IMG/VR virus record: IMGVR_UViG_3300025880_000025 | Location: 1 to 47,007 of that record | DNA from: a virus | Reading direction: 5' to 3' (one strand) | Length of the DNA: 47,007 nt | Shown: positions 6,343 to 14,500 of the stretch, one piece after another | Position numbering within the stretch: the first letter of the stretch is position 1 | Layout: the number at the start of each line of letters is the position of its first letter | The notes under the pieces: model-generated | Told to the model about the DNA's origin: nothing | Seen by the model: the letters and a program-made list of their open reading frames with translations, nothing else | The model's database searches: none | Translations under genes and position numbers: made by a program

Positions 6343-7180
6343 AATGTTCTAAATTAGTAATAATTGACTTTAATACTTCCTTATGTTTATTATCTTTTAA
6401 ATAAGGTTCTATCCTAAGCCAATTTAATATATTAATGATTTTTGTAAATTCCAAATCATAATATTCTTTATATTCTTTATATATATTATCCCATAGATAA
6501 TTAAAACTTTGATGTATTCTAAGATTACCGTTATGTACATTTAAAGCCCATTTAAAATGTAGATCTTGTTGAAGTTTAACTAAATCCACAATAAAGCTAT
6601 CTATATATGAATCTAAAAAATCAATTAAGTAAGCACGGTTTTTATAGAAAATTATATTAGTTAAAGATAAATCACCATGACAAAAGGTTTTTGGGATATT
6701 TGTAAATTCATTATTTTTTATATCTTTAATTATATACTTGATAAATGATTTATAGTTTGAATTATCATATAAACTATTTAATTTACTGTTTAACTTATTT
6801 TTTAAAATATTTGGACTATATATTTTTTTATAGGTTTGAAGTTCACTAAAGTAAGATTTTATTTTTATTAATAGCTTATCTAAATCTTGTTTAGAACATT
6901 TATTAAAAAAATTATAATAACTTTCTCCAGGAATATATTCCATATCGAAATACCCTACATTGTTATTATAAATTTGGGGAGTATTAAAATCTGATTGGAT
7001 AATATTATTAAAAGAGAGTTGTTTATTTATCTGAATGTTTAATCTATGATTAAATGACTTTGTTGGAGATGATTTTCTTATAATTTTATCATCTATCATT
7101 TTTAACTTACAACCAGATAACCCTATTTTAATATCCGTCTTCGTGCCATCTTTCATTAAATTTACTGTATTGTGAATCAT
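6302..7180 (-). CDS. Aminoglycoside-phosphotransferase-like small-molecule kinase
   Basis: The 292-residue protein has the APH/choline-kinase signature FCHGDLSLTNIIF at 166-178 (catalytic loop with His168-Gly-Asp170 and Asn175) and YLIDFLDSY at 184-192 (Asp187, metal binding). The N-lobe holds GLSGCKLKMIDDKIIRKSS (20-38). Such enzymes phosphorylate sugars, choline or similar small molecules. It overlaps the glycosyltransferase gene by 53 bases and the nucleotidyltransferase-HAD gene by 41. The ATG at 7180 is used here; the ATG at 7156 is equally possible, and a start after the upstream stop would cut into the conserved N-lobe. A sugar kinase feeding the nucleotidyltransferase next door is a reasonable inference. 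Confidence 0.75.
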   Translation of the reverse strand: MIHNTVNLMKDGTKTDIKIGLSGCKLKMIDDKIIRKSSPTKSFNHRLNIQINKQLSFNNIIQSDFNTPQIYNNNVGYFDMEYIPGESYYNFFNKCSKQDLDKLLIKIKSYFSELQTYKKIYSPNILKNKLNSKLNSLYDNSNYKSFIKYIIKDIKNNEFTNIPKTFCHGDLSLTNIIFYKNRAYLIDFLDSYIDSFIVDLVKLQQDLHFKWALNVHNGNLRIHQSFNYLWDNIYKEYKEYYDLEFTKIINILNWLRIEPYLKDNKHKEVLKSIITNLEHYEKFNSTYSRKIK

Positions 7181-8534
7181 ATGGATAATTTTTCCAATTA
7201 TATTTATCCCATTCTAAATCAATACCCTCTTTTGGGAAAGATTTAAATACCTTTTTAGATAAATCATTACTTAATTCTAAAGCTTCATTATAATATGGAG
7301 CACCATCATGTAAATATTGATCAGGTTTTAATAAATATTTTTTAATTCTATCATTAAATTTAGAGCAATAATGACTACCAATATATGATTCTGTTCTAAT
7401 ATAACAATCATAATATTTCCAATAATCTTCTCTTTTCATTTTAACTATGTCTTCAATACCTCTAGGGTCTAAAGGAATATCAAATAAATCTATTAAATCT
7501 TCAGTATTACCCCAAAAAACATGATCACGAGGATGAAATGGAAAACCTTCAAATGCACCACCTACTAATATTCTATTTTTAGGTTTTGTATCATCTCCTT
7601 CAAAAGTAACTAATCTTTCTTTATTCTTTTGGAAGAAATCAAACATATTTTCCATACTATTAAGATCATATCTTTGGTCATTCCTCATTTTGATGGCAAA
7701 TTCCGTATTAACTAGTTTTAAACCTCCTAATGAAGAAACAATTTGATAATTTCTATTACCAGTACCATTAACTTTAGGTAAAATATTTTGTGTAAAAAGT
7801 ATATTATTAATAGACACAGATGGTAATTTATCTTCCATCCAACAGGAAATAATTACATTATTAACAAAATCTAAATTTAAATAATACTTAGCAGTTTCTA
7901 GGGCATACTCAGAATATTGACCCTGTAATACAATATCTATTTTATTTTCTACTTGTTTAGGATTTGGGTCTATACCAAAATTTTGTAAGTTTTGATGTGC
8001 CTTTATTTTGAAATCTCCTTGTAAGTCTGGGTGGTTACATACTTGTGCCCATAGTCTTTTACATTCTTCTCTTTGTCCTACAAACCAACTACTATATGCT
8101 TTTTGGAATAATAAAATATAATCACCAGGATAATCAACATTTGTTCTTAAGGGTTTAGGGTTTGGATCACATAATTTTAATCCAGTACTAGCATAATAAT
8201 AACAATCTTTCCATTCTCCTTTTTCACTATGTATTCTACTTAAAAAGAAGTATGCTTCTGGTCTTTTAGGATTTTGTGTTATAGCAGTTAATAATTGTTT
8301 ATGTTCATACCAAGGTCTTCTACCTGTACGGTGAATCATTAACCAAGTTTTTAATAAACATTCATATACTAAATCTTCATCATCCGATAATTCAGCACAT
8401 CTTAAATAATAAGATAAGGCAGCAGCATTTTGTCCTATTTTATCATACTCCCAAGCTAACCAAAAATTAGTTTCTGGGTTGCTTGGTTCATTTATATATT
8501 TTTCTAATAGGGGTTGGATTTCTTTTTCTCCCAT
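7128..8534 (-). CDS. TPR domain + WavE-like glycosyltransferase
   Basis: Residues 1-190 are helical tetratricopeptide-like repeats (NFWLAWEYDKIGQNAAALSY; AYFFLSRIHSEKGEWKDCYYY). From about 199 the sequence KIDIVLQGQYSEYA, the following NNVIISCW, and FAIKMRNDQRYD (about 264-275) match the WavE type of lipopolysaccharide glycosyltransferase, in which K-R-D residues bind the donor. The C-terminal part is rich in Tyr, Trp and His. TPR segments are often fused to glycosyltransferases that modify proteins. It is three bases from the beta-propeller gene and overlaps the kinase gene, so it lies in the same unit. Targets may be host glycans or the phage fibres; the sequence does not decide. Confidence 0.7.
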   Translation of the reverse strand: MGEKEIQPLLEKYINEPSNPETNFWLAWEYDKIGQNAAALSYYLRCAELSDDEDLVYECLLKTWLMIHRTGRRPWYEHKQLLTAITQNPKRPEAYFFLSRIHSEKGEWKDCYYYASTGLKLCDPNPKPLRTNVDYPGDYILLFQKAYSSWFVGQREECKRLWAQVCNHPDLQGDFKIKAHQNLQNFGIDPNPKQVENKIDIVLQGQYSEYALETAKYYLNLDFVNNVIISCWMEDKLPSVSINNILFTQNILPKVNGTGNRNYQIVSSLGGLKLVNTEFAIKMRNDQRYDLNSMENMFDFFQKNKERLVTFEGDDTKPKNRILVGGAFEGFPFHPRDHVFWGNTEDLIDLFDIPLDPRGIEDIVKMKREDYWKYYDCYIRTESYIGSHYCSKFNDRIKKYLLKPDQYLHDGAPYYNEALELSNDLSKKVFKSFPKEGIDLEWDKYNWKNYPYDSQYSKFNERWHEDGY

Positions 8535-8537
8535 AAT

Positions 8538-9569
8538 TTAAGTAATATTATCGTATTCTAATTTATCTAATAAATTAATTGGCATTCGTAATATATAAGC
8601 AGCATTATCTTGATATCCAAAAGTTATTAATAAATCATCTCCTTTTTGAGCTAAACCACAATTAAACTCAACTTGAGCTTCCATAAATTTAAAAGGTTCT
8701 GTTATTTTTGTCACATTCCAATCTTTATCCCAAAAGATAAATCTATGATAGTAATGAGCATCTTTAGCATCATTTTCATTAAGGAAAAAGTTACATTCAT
8801 GTAGTATAGCTATTCTACCTCCTTGAAAAGGAATACATTGAGAGCCTCCTCTTTGATGTCTTGCTCCAGGTATTATAAATTCCTTTTTAAGGATAGTTTC
8901 AGTATCTACTACATCTACAGTACCCATAGGTACTGATTCTGTTCTTTTAGTATCTAGATTAACTTTTACTATTTCTAAAGGCATAGTCCATTTTATATAA
9001 TGGTATGGCATATCTAAAATAGGCATCCAATTTTTTTCTAAATAAGTATATTCTGGAGGGAGTATTCTATTTCTGCTTATTTCTTTACATTGGTTATTAT
9101 TCCAATCTATTTCAGATAATTCCATTCTCCCCTCTCCATTATCTATAATATCTCTTCTTACACCTGATATGTATAATTTTTTATCCCATCTTACTACTCT
9201 AGCATCTTCTAATCCTACAAATTCCCAATTGGGTTTAATATCATGTTTTTCTGTATTTACAGGTTGGAATTCTTTTACATATAATGTTTCAGGGTCTAAC
9301 TTACATAAATAATTTCCTGTTATTAATTTTACATTATCTTCAGGGTTTAAATAAGCTAAACAACCCCAACCACACCAATATTTTTGATCAAATTCACTAT
9401 GATATAATGTATAATGAACATGTCTAATATTAGCTATAATATCATCGTTATCATCTATAAAAACCGATACATTACATAAACCTGTACCATCAGTTAGATT
9501 GCCCGGTATTATTAAAGGGGAGATTTGACCCCCATTATCGAGGGATAATTTTGCTAAGTTTGTTATCAT
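8538..9569 (-). CDS. GH130/GH43-like five-bladed beta-propeller protein
   Basis: The protein shows repeated beta blades with FVGLEDARVVRWDKKLYISGVRR (about residues 116-138 from this start), a signature of GH130-type mannoside phosphorylases and related glycosidases, and near the end FNCGLAQKGDDLLITFGYQDNAAYIL, the usual last blade. A His/Arg-rich loop (ARHQRGGSQC) may line the active site. I chose the ATG at 9569, one base after the stop of the upstream dioxygenase gene; the frame is open to an ATG at 9605, which would overlap it by 35 bases. Stop and start lie as TAATATG, which favours coupled translation. It likely cleaves or binds a glycan; which one is unknown. Confidence 0.65.
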   Translation of the reverse strand: MITNLAKLSLDNGGQISPLIIPGNLTDGTGLCNVSVFIDDNDDIIANIRHVHYTLYHSEFDQKYWCGWGCLAYLNPEDNVKLITGNYLCKLDPETLYVKEFQPVNTEKHDIKPNWEFVGLEDARVVRWDKKLYISGVRRDIIDNGEGRMELSEIDWNNNQCKEISRNRILPPEYTYLEKNWMPILDMPYHYIKWTMPLEIVKVNLDTKRTESVPMGTVDVVDTETILKKEFIIPGARHQRGGSQCIPFQGGRIAILHECNFFLNENDAKDAHYYHRFIFWDKDWNVTKITEPFKFMEAQVEFNCGLAQKGDDLLITFGYQDNAAYILRMPINLLDKLEYDNIT

Positions 9570-9570
9570 A

Positions 9571-10164
9571 TTATTTGTAATGTGAACCTCCAACCCATAA
9601 AACAAATGATTTCCTTACTCCTTTTGTAATTGGAGTAACTCGATGCATCATATATGATGGAAATATAAAAACTGATCCTGCTCCTTTATAAGCAGTTGTA
9701 ACACTAGATTCATGACCACCGGCCCACATTTCTAAATCTCCTCCCTCATATTCACTAGGATCAGATAATTGTACTGTTATTGATATTTTACGTTTAGATA
9801 AAATTCCAGGGCCAATATCTTGATGCCAAGTATAATGACCATTTTCTTTAGCGTAATATTCTGTAAATTGGATTTGTTCGGGGATAGATTTTAAGTCAAA
9901 TTTCCATAAAGTATCATTAGCAGTAGTAATATATCCTGCTAATTTATCATATAACCACCACCATTCATCATTTTGTGGAATCCATCTAATTTTAGAGGAT
10001 CTAATAGAATCATCACCATCTCCCGCAGTTGTAGCTTTATCTTGTTTTAAAATAGATATACCTTTATCAATTTTATCTAATTCTTCTTTAGTAAATCCTT
10101 CAGAGTAATAATAATAATTTTGAGGATCATTTTCAGATTGATCAAAATTGTAGCTTGAAAACAT
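9571..10164 (-). CDS. PKHD-type 2-oxoglutarate/Fe(II) dioxygenase (prolyl-hydroxylase-like)
   Basis: The 197-residue protein has the complete iron site of the family: His114-x-Asp116 in YTWHQDIG and His174 in MMHRVTPI, plus Arg184 in GVRKSFVLW for 2-oxoglutarate. GGDLEMWAG (141-149) and GAGSVFIFPSYMMH (161-174) are the usual jelly-roll strands of PiuC/YbiX-like hydroxylases. These enzymes hydroxylate prolyl or other side chains using oxygen and 2-oxoglutarate. T4-like marine phages often carry them beside tail genes. Here it lies two genes after the proline-containing collagen-like fibre gene, which makes fibre hydroxylation an attractive but unproven role. The gap upstream (65 bases) shows no clear promoter. 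Confidence 0.85.
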   Translation of the reverse strand: MFSSYNFDQSENDPQNYYYYSEGFTKEELDKIDKGISILKQDKATTAGDGDDSIRSSKIRWIPQNDEWWWLYDKLAGYITTANDTLWKFDLKSIPEQIQFTEYYAKENGHYTWHQDIGPGILSKRKISITVQLSDPSEYEGGDLEMWAGGHESSVTTAYKGAGSVFIFPSYMMHRVTPITKGVRKSFVLWVGGSHYK

Positions 10165-10229
10165 AGTATTTTATTTTATAACCAATATATGAAAATATAT
10201 TTAAATAACCTAATAATTTTAAAAAAAAA

Positions 10230-10952
10230 TTAAATTACCCCATTAAACTTAACAATATCAGCAGATGCAACACCATTTACTTTTACAATATCTGCAGAAT
10301 CAACACCCATAATATCATGACCATATCCTGTAGGAGAATGAGTAAGTACAATTTTAATAAAATCAGTGTTGTCATCAAATTTTACACCTGCTGTAGCTTG
10401 TGTACCTACTGATGGATTAACTCCGTTATAATCATAATCATGTTCTATGACCGCACAGTTTAGGTATCCACTTGTATTCATATTATTTATTGCTCCGGTA
10501 TTCATTGTGAAGTCGTTATAGGCGTTAGTAGCCCATGTTGTTAGTTCTGATGAATAGTCTTCGTCGTAATCTATATTAGAATAATCGGATGTAGTTAAAC
10601 TAGTAGTTGTACCGTTTCCTCCCCAGGCTGTTGATTCAATAACAATTGTATCTGCATTAGTTGAAAGCCCGCCACCTCTTACCTTTAGAGTAGCAGCTGT
10701 AATAGTATCTGTACTAGTTATAGAAGATACATCAAAAAATAAAAAAGTTCTACTACACCTTCCTTGATAACCTCCTCTACCTGATACTAATGCTGCTTCT
10801 ATAGGATTATACGCATTGGTATATGTAGTATAGGTAGTTGCAGTAGTACCTGTAGTTGCATTTCTTACATTATTTAACCAATTAACAAGTAAATTACCAT
10901 AATTCTTAAAAACTGCTCCCTGTAAATCAACTTCTATTGTAGTGGTTGCCAT
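10230..10952 (-). CDS. Virion structural protein with C-terminal ADIVKVNGV repeats
   Basis: A 240-residue Thr/Asn-rich beta protein with no catalytic motif. It contains YNPIEAALVSGRGGYQGRCSRTFLFFDVSSI (about 48-78), which fits DNRLRE-like jelly-roll domains used in phage adhesins and carbohydrate-binding modules. The C-terminus has two copies of SADIVK(V/F)NGV (about 218-239), a short repeat often seen at the ends of phage tail proteins. It sits three bases before the methyltransferase gene and inside the fibre module, so a fibre-tip or adhesin role is likely. Function is inferred from composition and position. Confidence 0.6.
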   Translation of the reverse strand: MATTTIEVDLQGAVFKNYGNLLVNWLNNVRNATTGTTATTYTTYTNAYNPIEAALVSGRGGYQGRCSRTFLFFDVSSITSTDTITAATLKVRGGGLSTNADTIVIESTAWGGNGTTTSLTTSDYSNIDYDEDYSSELTTWATNAYNDFTMNTGAINNMNTSGYLNCAVIEHDYDYNGVNPSVGTQATAGVKFDDNTDFIKIVLTHSPTGYGHDIMGVDSADIVKVNGVASADIVKFNGVI

Positions 10953-10955
10953 AAT

Positions 10956-11519
10956 TTAAAACTGTTTTTTAGGTAAATAATATTTACTTGAGTTAAAATA
11001 ATAATTTTCTGGTGGGTTGATGTTATATTCTTGGTATTGTATATTACTAAAATTAAATATACTTTCGCTATTAGGTAACATATTCCACCAAGTTGCTATA
11101 GATGGATTTTTAGCTAATTGTGGTAAAGAAGATTCAAAATGTTGAATATGTTCATCACCATAAGTATCATAAAATATACCATCATATGTAAGTAAATCAT
11201 CTAACACATCATACCAACTTCCTGTTACTATTCTAACATTAGATTTTCCTACTGCCCATTCTTGTGCTTTAGAAATAATATTAGGGTGATTTTCAACTAT
11301 AGTATGTGAAGAAATTGAATTAGATTGAATATATCCTGCTGATATTCCCATCCCAAATCCTATTTCTAATATGTCTCCACCATTTTGGGTTACATAGTCT
11401 GCTGATGCTCTCATAATATCATGTTCCCAATCCATCATTACTTCTTGAGTTACACCATCTGAACCCGTAAAATAAATTTTATCGGATTCAAATGTTAAAC
11501 TTTGTGATAAATAATACAT
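10956..11519 (-). CDS. SAM-dependent methyltransferase, guanidinoacetate-methyltransferase-like
   Basis: Residues 49-60 (DILEIGFGMGIS) form the glycine-rich SAM-binding loop. TIVENHPNIISKAQEWA (73-89) has the acidic residue after strand 2, and VRIVTGSWYDVL (95-106) then YDGIFYDTYGDEH (112-124) match the order in guanidinoacetate and arginine N-methyltransferases. No target-recognition domain for DNA is present, so a small-molecule or protein guanidino/amino group is a better guess than DNA. It lies 14 bases after the giant collagen-like fibre gene. A role in modifying the fibre is possible, but the substrate is unknown. Confidence 0.75.
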   Translation of the reverse strand: MYYLSQSLTFESDKIYFTGSDGVTQEVMMDWEHDIMRASADYVTQNGGDILEIGFGMGISAGYIQSNSISSHTIVENHPNIISKAQEWAVGKSNVRIVTGSWYDVLDDLLTYDGIFYDTYGDEHIQHFESSLPQLAKNPSIATWWNMLPNSESIFNFSNIQYQEYNINPPENYYFNSSKYYLPKKQF

Positions 11520-11533
11520 ATTTTAATGTTTTA

Positions 11534-14500
11534 TTATACTTGAACGAATGAATTATCAGGATTAAAGTAAATGGTCATATCTCCATTATCAGTACCTTTA
11601 CTATATCCTATTATTCTTACGATATCTCCTGTTCCCGTTGGTCTGGTTGCGGTAACACCTCCAAGTGAAGTTGATACATATACTAACTTTCCTTCTGTAA
11701 TATTAGGGAAGTTAGCGGTACATATATAACCACGTATTAATATTCCATCATTTGGAATACTAGACCCTAATGCCATTGCTAGCATACCTTGTGAAGAACT
11801 ATTTGAGTCTGCATCAGCCAAAGCCCAAGTCCCAACAGTTGTTAAATATAAAAGATCTCCAATTTGAACACTTACAGCACCACTAGTTTCATTATATAAT
11901 ATTTCACCACTATAATCTTCATCACCAATACCATCCTGGTTATATTCAATACCTCCTGCATTTGCAAAAGATAATACTGCTCCATCAAATGTTAAATTAG
12001 CTTCACCATTTACATTAGTTCCACCAGTAGCTGTTATTATTCTATTATTAGTATTACCAGTTATACCTAAAGTTGATCCTGTCGGGCCTTGTGGACCCGC
12101 TGTATTACTTCCAGGACCTGTTGGACCTTGTGGTCCTGCAGTGTTTGAACCTGGTCCTGTTGGACCTTGTGGTCCTGCAGTGTTTGAACCTGGTCCTGTT
12201 GGACCTTGTGGACCAGCTGCATTACTACCTGGACCTGTTGGACCTTGAGGTCCTGCAGTGTTTGAACCTGGTCCTGTTGGACCTTGTGGTCCTGCTACAT
12301 TACTATTTGAACCTGGTGTACCTGTTGGACCCTGAGGACCTGCTACATTCGAACTTGATCCTGTCGGGCCTTGTGGACCCGCTGTATTACTTCCAGGACC
12401 TGTTGGACCTTGAGGTCCTGCAGTGTTTGAACCTGGTCCTGTTGGACCCTGAGGACCAGCTGTATTACTTCCAGGACCTGTTGGACCCTGAGGACCTACA
12501 GCATTTGAACCAGGACCTGTTGGACCCTGAGGACCTACAGCATTTGAACCAGGACCTGTTGGACCTTGAGGACCTACAGCATTTGAACCAGGACCTGTTG
12601 GACCTTGAGGACCTACTTGGTTACTTCCTGGACCTGTTGGACCTTGTGGTCCTACCTGATTAGAACCAGGACCTGTTGGACCCTGAGGTCCTACCTGATT
12701 TGAACCTGGTCCTGTTGGACCCTGAGGTCCTACTTGGTTACTACCTGGTCCTGTTGGACCTTGAGGTCCTACTACATTTGAACCTGGTCCTGTAGGACCT
12801 TGTGGACCTACTACATTTGAACCTGGTCCTGTTGGACCCTGAGGACCAACCACGTTACTTCCAGGACCTGTAGGACCTTGTGGACCTACGACGTTTGAGC
12901 CTGGACCTGTTGGACCTTGTGGTCCTGCTACATTACTATTTGAACCTGGTGTTCCTGTTGGACCTTGTGGACCAACAACATTACTTCCAGGACCTGTAGG
13001 ACCCTGAGGACCTACTACGTTTGAACCTGGGCCTGTTGGACCTTGAGGTCCTACTACGTTACTACCCGGACCTGTTGGACCTTGAGGACCTGCTACATTA
13101 CTATTTGAACCTGGTGTTCCTGTAGGACCCTGTGGACCTACTACATTACTTCCTGGTCCTGTTGGACCTTGTGGACCAACAACATTACTTCCAGGACCTG
13201 TAGGACCCTGAGGGCCTACTACATTACTTCCTGGTCCTGTAGGACCTTGTGGACCTGCTACATTACTATTTGAACCTGGTGTACCTGTTGGACCTTGAGG
13301 TCCTACTACATTTGAACCTGGTCCTGTTGGACCTTGTGGACCTACTACGTTACTACCTGGGCCTGTTGGACCCTGAGGTCCTACTACATTTGATCCAGGT
13401 CCTGTTGGACCCTGAGGACCAACAACATTACTTCCTGGTCCTGTAGGACCTTGTGGACCTACTACATTTGAAGAAGATCCTGTTGTACCTTGTCCACCTT
13501 GTGGACCCACAATATTAGAACCTGGTCCTGTTGGACCTTGAGGTCCTACTACATTACTACCTGGACCTGTTGGACCTTGAGGTCCTACTACGTTACTACC
13601 TGGACCTGTTGGACCTTGTGGACCAACTACATTACTACTTGATCCTGTGGTACCTTGTCCACCTTGTGGACCTACTACGTTACTGCCTGGTCCTGTGGAA
13701 CCTTGTGGTCCTACTACGTTTGAGCCTGGGCCTGTTGGACCCTGAGGTCCTACTACATTTGATCCAGGTCCTGTTGGACCTTGTGGACCTACTACATTTG
13801 AAGCAGTACCTGTTGTACCTTGTGTTCCTGTAGGACCCTGTGGACCAACTACATTTGAAGAAGCACCTGTTGTACCTTGAGGTCCTACTACATTTGATGC
13901 AGCACCTGTTATACCTTGTCCACCTTGTATACCTGTTAAACCTTGTCCACCTTGAACTCCTTGTCCACCTTGAACACCCTGTATTCCTTGAATACCTTGT
14001 CCACCTGTGGTACCTTGTCCACCTTGTACTCCTTGTATTCCTTGGATACCTTGTCCACCTTGTACTCCTTGTACACCTTGTGGGCCTGTATCACCAACAT
14101 CACCTGTTCTAGCAAATGTAAGAATACAATCTTCTCCATTTGAAAAGGGTGCGTTAGAACTAGATTCTATACCAGCTACAGATATTGTAAAGTATCCATT
14201 ATTTTCTGTTAAGCTTGATATTGTAAATATTATAAATTGACCAGCGTCTGTTTTGTTACTTACTCTAACATGACCTTTTATAGTTGAGGTTGAATCATCA
14301 ATTGTTCTCATGAATGCCTCTATATTGACACCATTAGCATCTACATCATCAACTCTTAAAGTTGTAGAAGAAGGTTGGGCCAATATATTATTTAACCCAA
14401 AGTTACCACTACCTGGATCACCTGATGTAGCTGAATTAAAATTATATTCAAAAGTAGCTCCACCAAAATTACCTGTTGTACCTTGTGTACCTACATTACC

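Noticed and set aside
10165-10229. Promoter in the gap before the dioxygenase gene
   Set aside because: AT-rich, but neither the TTTCGTAYATT nor the ATATTTATAAY motif is present; no clear hairpin.
12073-12663. Leu-rich frame of 196 codons on the plus strand
   Set aside because: It is the complement of Gly/Pro/Gln/Thr repeat codons; its LLDLVVLQ pattern follows the 39-base unit. No start context or independent coding signal.
12075-13900. CRISPR-like regular repeats
   Set aside because: Units are coding, adjacent, 39 bases long and in frame with a fibre protein; there are no unique spacers or cas genes.
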